This document shows, in pieces, positions 7,584 through 17,656 of a stretch of 64,000 nucleotides of DNA. Location of the stretch: positions 248,001 to 312,000 of the forward strand of contig JAUYVI010000001.1 in the NCBI GenBank assembly GCA_030715195.1, written 5' to 3'. The position numbers were made by a program, and so were the translations under genes. The DNA comes from Dongia sedimenti. Its GTDB lineage: Bacteria > Pseudomonadota > Alphaproteobacteria > Dongiales > Dongiaceae. The notes under the pieces are model-generated. The model had not been told where the DNA came from. It was given only the letters and a program-made list of their open reading frames with translations, and made no database searches. How positions within the stretch are numbered: position 1 is the stretch's first letter; each line of letters opens with the position of its first letter.

Positions 7584-9290
7584 ATGGCAAACGCAGGTCT
7601 GGGAATTGCCATCGGGGAATCTGGGATCGGCACGGTCCTGACGAAGTATCCACTTCGAGTTCCGTTGAATCAGCGATCCTACGCCTGGGAGGATGGACAC
7701 GTCTCGACGCTTCTTACAGATTTCTCCAACGCCATAACGGGAGAAAACAAGACCTACTTTCTTGGCACAATAGTTCTGACCCACAGCGAAGATGGAAGGT
7801 GGGAAGTAGCAGATGGACAGCAGAGGCTGGCGACGACAGCAATCTTAATCTCCGCAATTCGAGACCATCTGTTTTCTGGCACGCCGAATGAGAAAGAAGC
7901 AGCAGCCAAGTACACGTCAAATTTCCTGCTAGAGTTCGACGAGAACAGTGGTGAGCATGTTCCCAAGCTTAGTCTGAATGCCGAAGACAATGACTTCTTC
8001 GTCAAAAATGCGCTGCTAACCCCTGATCAGCCTGACCGTGGCAAGGCAAAGATTTCAGCTGAGTCTCATCGACGTCTCGCTCAAGCAATGGCGATCTGCA
8101 AGGAGCATGTTGGAAAAATCATTGCGCAATTCGCGAAGGCAGATCAACCGAAGCGGTTGTACGATTGGATCGCTTTCTTGCGTGAGTCAGCGGTAATCAT
8201 CGAGATTAAAGTCCCGGATCATTTTAACGCTTACACACTGTTCGAGACGCTAAATGATCGCGGCCTCCGAGCGTCGCAAGCAGATATCCTCAAGAATTAC
8301 CTATTTGGCAAAGCGCAAGACAGGCTGAGTGAAGTTGCTCCCAAGTGGGCAACGATGGCCAGCATTCTCGAATCCGTCGATGTTGATGACTTGCTGCTGA
8401 CTTACCTGCGGCACTATTGGATTTCCTACAACGGACCCACAATAGAGAAGGAGCTAGCTCAACGCATCAGAGAGAAAGTAACCGGCCGACAACAAGCGGT
8501 CGAAACAGCGATCGCTCTCGCCGCGAACGCCACTGACTATGCTGCACTATTTGCTCCTCTTGAGCACACCGGTTGGAAAGAATATGACAAAAAGACGCGA
8601 GCCTACATATACATACTGACTCGCGTGCTCCAACTAGAGCAGATCAGGCCATTGTTGCTGGCCGTAATCAGGCACTTTAGCCCGAATGAAGCCCTTCTCG
8701 CCTTCAAACTCTTCTTGTCTTGGTCAGTCCGCTTCCTGATCGCTGGTGGCGGTGGAGCTGGTGTTCTTGATAGGCACTACGGTTTGCGCGCGAAGGAGAT
8801 CACCGAGGGCGAAGTTAAGACCGCGGCAGCCTTGTCAGAAAGAATGAAGGGAATCGTTCGCACTGATGCCGAATTCCTTGAAGGAATGCGAAAAGCTCGC
8901 GTCTCCAAAAAGCACTTAGCTCGATACTATCTCCGCGCCATGGAACTCTATTTCAACGGAGCGTCAGACCCTGAACTTGGAGGAATACTGGAAGATACGA
9001 CAGTCTATAACCTTGAACACGTCTTGCCGCTCTCTCCGAGTGAGAAGTGGAATCTTCCTGATGATGTGGTGCAAGGCTACTCGAAGCGACTTGGTAACAT
9101 GACGTTGTTAGATCCCAGTGAGAACGTAGACGCTGGCAATAAGTCTTTTGAAGAGAAGCTCGCAATTTACAAATCGGCCTCTCTAGCCATAACAAAAGAA
9201 GTCGCGAAGGCTTCGACGTGGGGGCCTGAACAGATTGACGGACGGCAGGCTGTGATGGCGGAGTTAGCCCCCAAGATCTGGATACTGTAG
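7584..9290 (+). CDS. DUF262/DUF1524 protein, GmrSD-like
   Basis: 568 residues. The N-terminal DUF262 half carries VPLNQRSYAWEDGHVSTLL, YFLGTIVL and the signature DGQQR at residues 78-82 (the NTPase/sensor motif of GmrS- and SspE-type proteins). The C-terminal DUF1524 half has an HNH-like nuclease arrangement: NLEHVLP (His near 479), LGNMTLL (Asn near 505) and AGNKSFEEK. GmrSD proteins cleave modified phage DNA; SspE acts with phosphorothioate marking. No modification genes are present here. The gene shares low GC with its upstream neighbour and is probably in one operon with it. A type IV restriction-like role is the best guess. Confidence 0.8.
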   Translation: MANAGLGIAIGESGIGTVLTKYPLRVPLNQRSYAWEDGHVSTLLTDFSNAITGENKTYFLGTIVLTHSEDGRWEVADGQQRLATTAILISAIRDHLFSGTPNEKEAAAKYTSNFLLEFDENSGEHVPKLSLNAEDNDFFVKNALLTPDQPDRGKAKISAESHRRLAQAMAICKEHVGKIIAQFAKADQPKRLYDWIAFLRESAVIIEIKVPDHFNAYTLFETLNDRGLRASQADILKNYLFGKAQDRLSEVAPKWATMASILESVDVDDLLLTYLRHYWISYNGPTIEKELAQRIREKVTGRQQAVETAIALAANATDYAALFAPLEHTGWKEYDKKTRAYIYILTRVLQLEQIRPLLLAVIRHFSPNEALLAFKLFLSWSVRFLIAGGGGAGVLDRHYGLRAKEITEGEVKTAAALSERMKGIVRTDAEFLEGMRKARVSKKHLARYYLRAMELYFNGASDPELGGILEDTTVYNLEHVLPLSPSEKWNLPDDVVQGYSKRLGNMTLLDPSENVDAGNKSFEEKLAIYKSASLAITKEVAKASTWGPEQIDGRQAVMAELAPKIWIL

Positions 9291-9483
9291 ATGTCGGTAT
9301 GATTTTCATGCGCAGCGGAATTTAGTAAGCGGCAGAAGAGAGCTACGCCCCAACCCCTTGCCCCGCCGTAAAAAACCCTAAATACTAATGGGCTGCGCTC
9401 CGTCCCCGGGCAGGGCGACTTGTGCCGCGCCCGGACAACGGCGCTAACCCACTGACAAACCATCGAGATCGGACTGCCGCGCT

Positions 9484-12165
9484 ATGCATACCGCCAACGA
9501 AATTCGCCGCGTGTTCTTGGACTACTTCCGGAAGGAGGGGCATGAGATCGTGCCGTCTTCGCCGCTGGTGCCGCGGAACGATCCGACGCTCATGTTCGTG
9601 AACTCGGGCATGGTGCAGTTCAAGAACGTGTTCACCGGCCAGGAGCCGCGGCCCTATGTGCGCGCCTCGACCGCGCAGAAATGCGTGCGGGCGGGCGGCA
9701 AGCACAACGATCTGGAGAACGTGGGCCACACGGCGCGGCATCACACCTTCTTCGAGATGCTCGGCAATTTCTCGTTCGGCGATTACTTCAAGGAGCGGGC
9801 GATCCCGCTGGCCTGGAACCTGATCACCAAGGAGTTCGGGCTGTCGCCGGACAAGCTCACCGTCACGGTGTTCTCCGAAGACGACGAGGCGTTTGGTATC
9901 TGGAAGAAGCTGACCGGCTTCCCGGACAGCCGGATCATCCGCATCTCGACCTCGGACAATTTCTGGTCCATGGGCGATACCGGTCCCTGCGGCCCCTGCT
10001 CGGAAATCTTCTACGACCATGGCGACAAGATCTTCGGCGGGCCTCCGGGTTCGGCGGATGCGGACGGCGACCGCTTCGTCGAGATCTGGAACCTGGTGTT
10101 CATGCAGTTCGAGCAGGTGACCAAGACCGAGCGGGTCAACCTGCCGAAGCCCTCGATCGACACCGGCATGGGGCTGGAGCGCCTGGCGGCGGTGCTGCAG
10201 GGCAAGCATGACAATTTCGACATCGATCTCTTTAGGAAGCTGATCGAGGCCTCGGCCGAGATCTCGCGCACCGATCCCGACGGCGTGCACAAGGTCTCGC
10301 ACCGGGTGATCGCCGACCATCTGCGCGCGAGCTCGTTCCTGATCGCGGACGGCGTGCTGCCCTCGAACGAGGGCCGCGGCTATGTGCTGCGCCGGATCAT
10401 GCGCCGCGCGATGCGCCACGCGCATCTCTTGGGCTGCAAGGACCCGCTGATGTGGCAGCTGGTACCGGCGCTGGTGCTGGAGATGGGCCAGGCCTATCCG
10501 GAGCTGCAGCGCGCGCAGGCGGTGATCACCGAGACGCTGAAGCTGGAAGAGGAGCGCTTCAAGGTCACCCTCGAGCGCGGCTTGAAGCTGCTCGACGAAG
10601 AGACCGCGAAGATGCAGCCGGGTGCGAAGCTCAATGGCGAGGTCGCGTTCAAGCTCTACGACACCTTCGGCTTTCCGCTGGATCTCACCGCCGACGTGCT
10701 GCGCGGTCAGAAGCGCGAAGTGAACATGCCGGAGTTCGATGCGGCGATGGAGCGCCAGCGGGCGACCGCGCGCGCCGCCTGGGCCGGCTCCGGCGAGGCG
10801 GCGACCGAGACCATCTGGTTCGACATCAAGCAGAAGGTCGGCGCCTCGGAGTTCCTCGGCTATGAGACCGAGAGCGCGCAGGGCATCGTCACCGCGCTGG
10901 TCAAGGGCGGCAAGGAAGTCGATGCGGCCAAGACCGGCGACGAGGTCGCGATCGTCACCAACCAGACCCCGTTCTATGGCGAGAGCGGCGGCCAGATGGG
11001 CGATGCCGGCCGGATCACCACGGCCGATGGCGGCGTCGTCGAAGTGCATGACGTGCAGAAGAAGCTCGGCGAGCTGTTCGTGCATCACGGCAAGGTGACG
11101 CAAGGCTCGATCAGCAAGGGCGAGGCGGTGGAGCTGCGGGTCGACGGCAAGCGTCGGTCGGGCCTGCGCGCGCATCACTCGGCGACCCATCTGCTGCACG
11201 AAGCCCTCCGTCGACGGCTGGGCGAGCATGTGACCCAGAAGGGCTCGCTGGTGGCGCCGGATCGCTTGCGCTTCGATTTCAGCCACAACAAGGCGCTGGC
11301 GCCTGAGGACATCGCCTGGATCGAGCATGAGGTGAACCGCCGGATCCGCGCGAATGCCGACGTGGCGACCCGGCTGATGACGCCGGGCGCGGCGATCGAG
11401 GCCGGCGCCATGGCGCTGTTCGGCGAGAAATACGGCGAGGAGGTGCGTGTGGTCTCCATGGGCGGCCGCGCGCTGCTCGACGACGGCGGCGAGGAGCACA
11501 AGGAGTTCTCGACCGAGCTCTGCGGCGGCACCCATGTGCGGCGCACCGGCGATATCGGCTTCTTGAAGATCGTCTCCGAGAGCGCGGTCGGCGCGGGACT
11601 GCGCCGCATCGAGGCGGTGACCGGGGCCGCGGCGGAGAAATATGTCGAGGAGCAGCAGCGGATCGTCGCCGAAGCGGCGGCGGCCTTGCGCGCGGTGCCG
11701 CAGGATCTTGGGCAGCGCATCGTCTCGCTGTTGGACGAGCGCAAGAAGCTGGAGCGCGAATTGGCCGAAGCGCGCAAGCAGATGGCGACGGGTGCTGGTT
11801 CCGGCGGCGGCGGCGACACCAAGAGCGTCAACGGCGTGAAGCTGGCGGCGCGCCTGCTGCCCGACGTGCCGGCCAAGGAGCTGAAGAGCATGGCCGACGC
11901 GCTGAAGAAGCAGCTCGGCTCCGGCGTGGTGGCGCTGATCGCGACGGCGGACGGCAAGGCCAGCGTGGTGGTCGGCGTGACCGACGACCTGACCGGGCGG
12001 CTCTCGGCGGTCGACCTGGTGAAGGCAGGCAGTGCTGCGCTCGGCGGCCAGGGCGGCGGCGGGCGGCCCGACATGGCGCAGGCCGGCGGCCCCGACGCGG
12101 CCAACGCCGCGAATGCCATCGCCGCGATCGAAGCCGCGATCGGCGACCGCATCAAGGCGGCGTGA
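9484..12165 (+). CDS. alaS: Alanyl-tRNA synthetase
   Basis: 893 residues, full length for bacterial AlaRS. It charges tRNA-Ala in the cytoplasm. The class II catalytic core shows [19 protein letters not shown] and the conserved motif around [15 protein letters not shown]. The editing domain has [13 protein letters not shown] and the Cys-containing [14 protein letters not shown] Gly-rich linker separates the C-Ala domain ([20 protein letters not shown]). The start ATG is supported by the standard family N-terminus ([15 protein letters not shown]). A long antisense reading frame covers the gene but is only a codon-bias shadow. Confidence 0.98.
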   Translation: MHTANEIRRVFLDYFRKEGHEIVPSSPLVPRNDPTLMFVNSGMVQFKNVFTGQEPRPYVRASTAQKCVRAGGKHNDLENVGHTARHHTFFEMLGNFSFGDYFKERAIPLAWNLITKEFGLSPDKLTVTVFSEDDEAFGIWKKLTGFPDSRIIRISTSDNFWSMGDTGPCGPCSEIFYDHGDKIFGGPPGSADADGDRFVEIWNLVFMQFEQVTKTERVNLPKPSIDTGMGLERLAAVLQGKHDNFDIDLFRKLIEASAEISRTDPDGVHKVSHRVIADHLRASSFLIADGVLPSNEGRGYVLRRIMRRAMRHAHLLGCKDPLMWQLVPALVLEMGQAYPELQRAQAVITETLKLEEERFKVTLERGLKLLDEETAKMQPGAKLNGEVAFKLYDTFGFPLDLTADVLRGQKREVNMPEFDAAMERQRATARAAWAGSGEAATETIWFDIKQKVGASEFLGYETESAQGIVTALVKGGKEVDAAKTGDEVAIVTNQTPFYGESGGQMGDAGRITTADGGVVEVHDVQKKLGELFVHHGKVTQGSISKGEAVELRVDGKRRSGLRAHHSATHLLHEALRRRLGEHVTQKGSLVAPDRLRFDFSHNKALAPEDIAWIEHEVNRRIRANADVATRLMTPGAAIEAGAMALFGEKYGEEVRVVSMGGRALLDDGGEEHKEFSTELCGGTHVRRTGDIGFLKIVSESAVGAGLRRIEAVTGAAAEKYVEEQQRIVAEAAAALRAVPQDLGQRIVSLLDERKKLERELAEARKQMATGAGSGGGGDTKSVNGVKLAARLLPDVPAKELKSMADALKKQLGSGVVALIATADGKASVVVGVTDDLTGRLSAVDLVKAGSAALGGQGGGGRPDMAQAGGPDAANAANAIAAIEAAIGDRIKAA

Positions 12166-12192
12166 GGTTGGCCGGGGGCACTACCTCGCTCT

Positions 12193-12361
12193 GGATCTTG
12201 AGCGCTCAGGCTGCATCAACCCCCTTCCTAGCCTTCCCCCATCTTGGGGGAAGGGATTCTTTTGAAGATGCTGCTGCACGTGACGATTCAAATTGTTCCC
12301 CCGCCCCCAAGATGGGGGCGGGTCGGGGTGGGGGTTGATGCAGCCGTGATGCTCAAAATCC
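12193..12361. repeat. MITE/REP-like element with ~32-bp inverted arms
   Basis: The outer arms (12193-12224 and 12330-12361) are imperfect inverted repeats whose inner 16 bases, GGCTGCATCAACCCCC, are a perfect match. Inside each arm is a further palindrome built on CCCCATCTTGGGG or its complement (near 12233-12256 and 12302-12322). Related arms occur inverted at 21965-22018 and 25060-25117 around the IS1595 unit, sharing the ATCACGGCTGCA core. The element sits between alaS and the PrsW-like gene and may also serve as an alaS terminator. Confidence 0.7.
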
Positions 12362-12393
12362 AGCGCCATCAATCTCCAGAGAAGACATAAATC

Positions 12394-13425
12394 TTGCTCC
12401 ATCCCGCCGGTTTTCCTCCGATCCTGGTCATCGTCGCGGTGCTGTTCTGCGCCGGGCTGCTGACGGCGTTCTATCAGGCGCTGTTTCCGCGGCCGGCGCG
12501 CTGGCCGCTGATCGGCGCGGCCTTCGTGCTGGGGGCGGCGATCACCGCGGTCTATGCGTATTTCCTGCCGCCGGCTTCCGAGCGGCTGGTCGGCATCGTC
12601 GATGCCTGGACCGCCCTGAAGGCGATGGCGCTGGCGGCGGGGCTGCCGGAAGAGGCGGTGAAGCTCGCCGCCACCCTGATCGCGCTGTTCCTGTTCCGGC
12701 GCGGCCTGACACCCGCGGAAGCCTTCCAGGCCTCGCTGGTCACGGCCCTGGGCTTTGCGGCGCTGGAGAACATCCAGTACGCGCGGGCGCTGCCCGAAGC
12801 CGCGTTGCCGATCGCCTTCGGCCGCGGCATCGTCGCCAGCTTCGTGCACAGCATGATGGGCATGTTCCTCGGCACCTTCCTGGCGGCGCTGGTGCGCAGC
12901 GGCTGGCGGCGCTGGGACTACGTGGTCATCGGCTATGCGGTGGCGGCGCTGGCCCATTCGCTGTTCGATTGGGGCCTGGTGCGGCCGCTGCTCGAATATC
13001 TCCGCAACCAGAAGATCCGGCCGGAATCGGTGATGGAGGCGCTGCCGATCATCATTCCCTGCGTGCTCGGCGTCATCATCGCGTCGCTCACCCTGTTCGT
13101 GCGCCAGCTCAAGCTGTGCGGCGCGGAATACGACGACGCGCAGCGCGCCGCGGTGTTCGACGATGCCGGCGGCCTGGCCTTCGAGCGGCATCTCGGCTTG
13201 CGCCGCCGCTGGCGGAAGGTCGGCAACGTCATCGGCATCGTCGGGCTGGTCGGGTCGATCGTCATGGTGGTGGCGGCATCGCTGGCCATGCGGGGCCAGC
13301 CGCAGCCGACCGATCTCAGCCAGGTCACCCCGGAAGAGCTGCATGCCAGCATCGTCATGACGGTGATCCTAGTGTTCTCGCCGATGCTGATCATGACCGG
13401 CATCCTGGTGCGGCAGAAGCAGTGA
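12394..13425 (+). CDS. PrsW-family intramembrane protease (first copy)
   Basis: 343 residues, TTG start, with about eight membrane segments. The PrsW (M82) signature residues are present: PEEAVK (Glu86, Glu87, Lys90), FAALENIQY (Glu125), a His near 152 in SFVHSMMG, and AHSLFDW (His188, Asp192). PrsW proteases cut membrane anti-sigma factors; the target here is unknown. The C-terminal third (after residue 230) adds two further membrane segments absent from minimal PrsW. A second paralogue lies at 14175-15269, with a sorting-signal protein between them. Confidence 0.8.
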   Translation: MLHPAGFPPILVIVAVLFCAGLLTAFYQALFPRPARWPLIGAAFVLGAAITAVYAYFLPPASERLVGIVDAWTALKAMALAAGLPEEAVKLAATLIALFLFRRGLTPAEAFQASLVTALGFAALENIQYARALPEAALPIAFGRGIVASFVHSMMGMFLGTFLAALVRSGWRRWDYVVIGYAVAALAHSLFDWGLVRPLLEYLRNQKIRPESVMEALPIIIPCVLGVIIASLTLFVRQLKLCGAEYDDAQRAAVFDDAGGLAFERHLGLRRRWRKVGNVIGIVGLVGSIVMVVAASLAMRGQPQPTDLSQVTPEELHASIVMTVILVFSPMLIMTGILVRQKQ

Positions 13426-13532
13426 ACGACCGGCGTTAACCACGGTGCACCGTCAAAATCGCACCATTCTTTGTTGCAGGGCGTCCGCCCGGATGCTTAG
13501 CTGGCGCGATACGGCATGTAACGGGGAAAGCC

Positions 13533-14096
13533 ATGCGCGGGACATTCTCAAGATTGGTGCTGGCGATCGGGTGCGTGGCACTGCTGGGCTGGGCGACCAA
13601 GCCGGCGGCGGCCTCTCCGATCACCTTCAACGTCGTGTTCGGTTCGTCCGGGTTCGATGTGCCCGGGGGGCCGGTCGGCCTCGTTCTGGGCGATTTCGAC
13701 ATCACGCTCGATCCGGCCGTTGACGCGCTCAGCACCTCCGGCTTCACGTTCAACAACCTCAATATCTTCATCGCCGACCCGATCTTTTCCTGGAGTGCCG
13801 CGGCCGACGTGCTGCTGTTCGGCGGCATGGCCAATGGCACGGGTACGGCCCCGGGGACGAATGACTTTCAGCTGTCCATCGCCGGTTTCACCTCCGGTTC
13901 TCCCAGCATCCTGAATTTCACCTATTCGCAGGTCGGCGCACCGGCGATGTATACGGCATCCACGGGGGCCGTCTTCGTGACACCCTTGGCGCCGGTGGCG
14001 ACGACGCCCATCCCCGCGGCGCTTCCTCTCTTTCTCGCCGCGCTCGGCGGGTTGGGTTTCGCCGGCTGGCGCCGCCGCAAAGCGGTGGCCGCCTAG
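13533..14096 (+). CDS. Exported protein with VPLPA/PEP-CTERM-like sorting signal
   Basis: 187 residues. A signal peptide ends at KPAAA-SP near residue 27. The mature domain is Phe/Asn/Gly-rich and beta-like (STSGFTFNNLNIFIADPIFS). The C-terminus is a textbook tripartite sorting signal: TPIPAALPLFLAALGGLG, a membrane helix, then GWRRRK and a short tail. Such signals are processed by exosortase-type enzymes, none of which is in this window. The gene is flanked by two PrsW-like protease genes on the same strand. Confidence 0.75.
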   Translation: MRGTFSRLVLAIGCVALLGWATKPAAASPITFNVVFGSSGFDVPGGPVGLVLGDFDITLDPAVDALSTSGFTFNNLNIFIADPIFSWSAAADVLLFGGMANGTGTAPGTNDFQLSIAGFTSGSPSILNFTYSQVGAPAMYTASTGAVFVTPLAPVATTPIPAALPLFLAALGGLGFAGWRRRKAVAA

Positions 14097-14174
14097 CATT
14101 GCGGCGCGGGCGCGTGCAGCGCCGCGCTCACTTGATCCCGGCGGCAATCCTGGCGCGGCGGAAGCCGTAAGCCC

Positions 14175-15269
14175 GTGCTGGTCCTCGCCACTTTCCTGAC
14201 GGCGATCTTCCCGCCGCTGGTGCTGACCGCGTTCTTCCTGACGCATTACCGGCATCGCCTCGGCTTCCGGCTCGGCATCAAGGCGTTCGGCCTCGGCCTG
14301 GTCGCGGCGGCGCTGGCGATCCTGATGGGACAGGCGATCGACCATGCGGCGATCCTGCCGCGCTTCTCCGTCGCGGACGGATTGGCGGGCGGGCTCTGGC
14401 AGGCCCTGGTCGATTCCGCCGGCTACGCGGCGATCCCCGAGGAGCTGGCCAAGTTCCTGATGGTCTGGCTGGTGATCCGCCTCAGCAAGGATTGCGATTC
14501 CGGCGGCGATCTGTTCTGCGGCGCGATCCTGGTCGGGCTCGGCTTCGCGGCGCTGGAGAACGTGATGTATGTCGCGCGCGCCAGCCACAACTGGGCGGTG
14601 ATCGGCACGATCCGCGGCCTGATGGCGATCCCCGGCCACACCATCGACGGCATGTTCATGGGCTATTTCCTGGCGCTGTGGTGGCGCAAGGCGCTGCCGG
14701 CGGTGGTGGCGGTGCTGCTGGCGCTGGCGCTGCCGATCGCCGCGCACACGCTCTACGATTTCCCGCTGATGGCGATCGACAACACCGCCTTGCTGGTCGC
14801 GCGCAGCGGCCTCTCGCCGGAGCCGCTGGAATGGCTGCGCTTCATGCAGTTCGGGGTGATGCTGATCTCGGCGCTCGGCGCGATCTGGGTCGGGCGGCAG
14901 GAGCTGATCGAGGTCTGGCAGGCACCCACGCCGGACGGCGACCTGCACCCGGCGGATCCGGTCGCGGTCGGCTGGTGGCGCCGCGCCGGCTGGGCGCTGG
15001 CCGGGTTCGGGGCGCTGGTTGCGGCGCTCGGGGTGACGCTCTGGATCACCGACACCCAGCTGTTGCTGGCGGCGCGCGGCGTGATCGACGGCACGTCGCT
15101 GCAGAGCTTCGGCCGCTGGCTGGTCTGGCTGTTCAACCGCCAGACCGGCGAGTTCCTGTTCGGCCTGGCGCTGTTCCCGCTGGCCTTCGCCGCGATCCTG
15201 CAGATGCGCCCGCCGCAGCGGATCGGCAATCCGTTCGCGCTCTGGCCGAGCGCGCGGCCCTGGGCGTAA
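14175..15269 (+). CDS. PrsW-family intramembrane protease (second copy)
   Basis: 364 residues from a GTG start, polytopic. Catalytic signature residues are visible as IPEELAKF (Glu89, Glu90, Lys93), FAALENVMY (Glu128), PGHTIDGM (His155) and AHTLYDFP (His191, Asp195). It is clearly related to the protein at 12394 but diverged, and also carries an extra C-terminal membrane region. Known PrsW enzymes work in regulated intramembrane proteolysis. The arrangement protease, sorting-signal protein, protease suggests a shared process, which is inference. Confidence 0.8.
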   Translation: MLVLATFLTAIFPPLVLTAFFLTHYRHRLGFRLGIKAFGLGLVAAALAILMGQAIDHAAILPRFSVADGLAGGLWQALVDSAGYAAIPEELAKFLMVWLVIRLSKDCDSGGDLFCGAILVGLGFAALENVMYVARASHNWAVIGTIRGLMAIPGHTIDGMFMGYFLALWWRKALPAVVAVLLALALPIAAHTLYDFPLMAIDNTALLVARSGLSPEPLEWLRFMQFGVMLISALGAIWVGRQELIEVWQAPTPDGDLHPADPVAVGWWRRAGWALAGFGALVAALGVTLWITDTQLLLAARGVIDGTSLQSFGRWLVWLFNRQTGEFLFGLALFPLAFAAILQMRPPQRIGNPFALWPSARPWA

Positions 15270-15282
15270 GGGCGCCCGGGCG

Positions 15283-15831
15283 TTACTGCATGTCGCCGAG
15301 CGAGGCCTTGATCAGCTTGTCCGGGTTCTGGACCATGCCGTTCTCCTCGCGGGTGCCGGCCTTGATCTTGTCCACCACATCCATGCCGTCGACCACCTTG
15401 CCGAAGGCGGTGTATTTGCCGTTCAGGTAGTCGTTGGCGGCGAACATGATGAAGAACTGGCTGTCGCCGCTGTTCGGGTCCTCGGTGCGGGCGAGGCCGA
15501 CCGTGCCGCGCTCGAACGGCACGCTGCCGAACTCGGCGGGCACGGTGGTGCCGGAGCCCGGGCCGCCGCCGGTGCCGGTCGGATCGCCCATCTGGGCCAT
15601 GAAGCCCGGAATGACCCGGTGGATCGGCGTCCCGTCGTAGAAGCCCTTGCGCACCAGTTCCTGGATATGCGCGACGGTCTTCGGCGCCGCGGCGGGATCG
15701 AGCGCGATGGTGACCCGGCCGTCCTTCAGGTCGAGATAGAGCGTGTTGGCCGGATCGCTCTGCGCGAGGGCCGGCGCCGCGAGGCCGGAGAGCAGCGTGG
15801 CGGCGAGGAACAGGCGGCGGGTGAGGTTCAT
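15283..15831 (-). CDS. Peptidyl-prolyl cis-trans isomerase, cyclophilin type, exported
   Basis: 182 residues with a signal peptide (LFLAATLLSGLAAPALA) and a cyclophilin domain: GTPIHRVIPGFMAQMGDPTG, then GTVGLARTEDPNSGDSQFFI and FGKVVDGMDVVDKI. It catalyses proline isomerisation, probably in the periplasm. The ATG at 15831 has a GGGGTGAG site; a GTG at 15840 is possible. It lies immediately downstream of icd on the same strand. Confidence 0.93.
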   Translation of the reverse strand: MNLTRRLFLAATLLSGLAAPALAQSDPANTLYLDLKDGRVTIALDPAAAPKTVAHIQELVRKGFYDGTPIHRVIPGFMAQMGDPTGTGGGPGSGTTVPAEFGSVPFERGTVGLARTEDPNSGDSQFFIMFAANDYLNGKYTAFGKVVDGMDVVDKIKAGTREENGMVQNPDKLIKASLGDMQ

Positions 15832-15836
15832 GAGGC

Positions 15837-17051
15837 TCACCCCATCGCCTTCTTCAGGTTCTCGTCCAGCTTGTCGAGGAACTGCTCGGTGGTCAGCCAT
15901 TTCTGATCGGGGCTGATCAGCAAGGCGAGGTCCTTGGTCATGTAGCCCGCCTCGACGGTCTCGACGCAGACCCGCTCCAGGGTCTCGGCGAACTTCTGCA
16001 GCTCGGCATTGCCGTCGAACTTGCCGCGATACCAGAGGCCGCGGGTCCAGGCATAGATCGAGGCGATCGGGTTGGTCGATGTCGGCTTGCCCTTCTGGTG
16101 CTCGCGATAGTGCCGGGTGACGGTGCCGTGCGCGGCTTCCGCTTCGACGGTCTTGCCGTCCGGCGAGAGCAGCACCGAGGTCATCAGGCCCAGCGAGCCG
16201 AAGCCCTGGGCGACGGTGTCGGACTGCACGTCGCCGTCGTAGTTCTTGCAGGCCCAGACGAAGGCGCCGGACCATTTCAGCGCCGAGGCGACCATGTCGT
16301 CGATCAGGCGATGCTCGTAGACGATCTTCTTCGCCTTGAAGCGCTCGGCGAATTCCTTGTCGAACACCTCCTGGAAGATGTCCTTGAAGCGGCCGTCATA
16401 GGCCTTGAGGATCGTGTTCTTGGTCGAGAGATAGACCGGCCAGCCGAGCTCCAGGCCGTAATTGAAGCAGGACTGCGCGAAGCCCCGGATCGACTCGTCG
16501 AGGTTGTACATGGCCATGGCAACGCCGCCGCCGGGGAAGTTGAACACTTCCTTCTCGATCGGCGCGCCGCCGTTCTCGGGCACGAACTTGATGGTGAGCT
16601 TGCCCTTGCCGGGCACCACGAAGTCGGTCGCGCGATACTGGTCGCCGAAGGCGTGACGGCCGATCACGATCGGCTGGGTCCAGTTCGGCACCAGGCGCGG
16701 CACGTTCTTGCAGATGATCGGCTGGCGGAACACGGTGCCGTCCAGGATGTTGCGGATGGTGCCGTTCGGCGACTTCCACATCTGCTTCAGGTTGAACTCC
16801 TTCACGCGGGCTTCGTCCGGCGTGATGGTCGCGCATTTGACGCCGACGCCGTATTGCTTGATCGCGTTGGCGGAATCGACGGTGATCTGGTCGTTGGTCT
16901 CGTCGCGCTTCTCGACCCCGAGGTCGTAGTACTTCAGGTCGATGTCGAGATAGGGCAGGATCAGCTTCTGCTTGATGAAGCTCCAGATGATCCGGGTCAT
17001 CTCGTCGCCGTCCAGCTCCACCAGCGGCGTCTTGACCTTGATCTTCGCCAT
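15837..17051 (-). CDS. icd: NADP-dependent isocitrate dehydrogenase
   Basis: 404 residues, the length of the dimeric eukaryote-like (subfamily II) NADP-IDH typical of alphaproteobacteria. It oxidatively decarboxylates isocitrate in the TCA cycle. Visible blocks: [15 protein letters not shown] at the N-terminus, the substrate-binding [16 protein letters not shown], the metal-site region NYDGDVQSD, and the NADP-binding [15 protein letters not shown]. The start ATG follows a GGAGGA site. Upstream lies the LOG-family gene, downstream the cyclophilin gene. Confidence 0.97.
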   Translation of the reverse strand: MAKIKVKTPLVELDGDEMTRIIWSFIKQKLILPYLDIDLKYYDLGVEKRDETNDQITVDSANAIKQYGVGVKCATITPDEARVKEFNLKQMWKSPNGTIRNILDGTVFRQPIICKNVPRLVPNWTQPIVIGRHAFGDQYRATDFVVPGKGKLTIKFVPENGGAPIEKEVFNFPGGGVAMAMYNLDESIRGFAQSCFNYGLELGWPVYLSTKNTILKAYDGRFKDIFQEVFDKEFAERFKAKKIVYEHRLIDDMVASALKWSGAFVWACKNYDGDVQSDTVAQGFGSLGLMTSVLLSPDGKTVEAEAAHGTVTRHYREHQKGKPTSTNPIASIYAWTRGLWYRGKFDGNAELQKFAETLERVCVETVEAGYMTKDLALLISPDQKWLTTEQFLDKLDENLKKAMG

Positions 17052-17071
17052 GCTCGATTCCTCCGTTTGAA

Positions 17072-17656
17072 TTAGATGCGTTCCGGATGTTCGGTGACCT
17101 GGATGTCGCCGGGCTGCTCCAGGAGGTCGAACATGCGCCCGACCGAGTTCACCACCGAGAAGAACTGCCGCGAATCCGGGCGGGCGAAGCCCTCGGCGAT
17201 CAGCTGGTCGATCAACGCCTCGAAGGCATTCCAATAGCCGTCGATGTTCAGGACCACGACCGGCTTGTCGTGCAGCTTCAGCATCCGCCAGGTGATGATC
17301 TCGAACAGCTCGTCGAGCGTGCCGTAGCCGCCGGGCAGCACCGCGAAGCCGTCCGAGAGATCGAACATCAGCTTCTTGCGGACATGCATGCTCTCGACCA
17401 CCTTCAATTCGGTGATGCCCGAATGGCCGACTTCGCTGGTCTGCAGATGCTCGGGGATGACGCCGATCACCTGGCCGCCGTTCTTCATCACGGCGTCGGC
17501 GACCTCGCCCATCATGCCGATGCGGGCGCCGCCATAGACCAGGCGGATCCGCCGCTCGGCCATGGCTTCGCCGAGTTCGCGGGCGGCGGCGACATAACGC
17601 GGCGAACGGCCGCGGGCCGAACCGCAATAGACACAGAGAGATCTAATCAGGGTCAT
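17072..17656 (-). CDS. LOG family protein (cytokinin riboside 5'-monophosphate phosphoribohydrolase type)
   Basis: 194 residues with the Rossmann-like LOG fold (TIGR00730). It shows [12 protein letters not shown] at the start, [11 protein letters not shown], and the active-site pair MHVRKKLM and [13 protein letters not shown] enzymes remove ribose 5-phosphate from cytokinin nucleotides or AMP. In bacteria the physiological substrate is usually uncertain. It lies about 20 bases upstream of icd, probably in one operon. Confidence 0.9.
   Translation of the reverse strand: MTLIRSLCVYCGSARGRSPRYVAAARELGEAMAERRIRLVYGGARIGMMGEVADAVMKNGGQVIGVIPEHLQTSEVGHSGITELKVVESMHVRKKLMFDLSDGFAVLPGGYGTLDELFEIITWRMLKLHDKPVVVLNIDGYWNAFEALIDQLIAEGFARPDSRQFFSVVNSVGRMFDLLEQPGDIQVTEHPERI

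Noticed and set aside
9385..11535. 716-codon open frame on the minus strand across alaS
   Set aside because: Rich in Arg, His, Gln and Leu with no domain; it is the antisense shadow of the codon-biased alaS gene.
13548..14948. Long minus-strand frame across the sorting-signal and second PrsW genes
   Set aside because: Composition is Arg/Gln/Asp-rich antisense shadow; the plus-strand genes have clear motifs.
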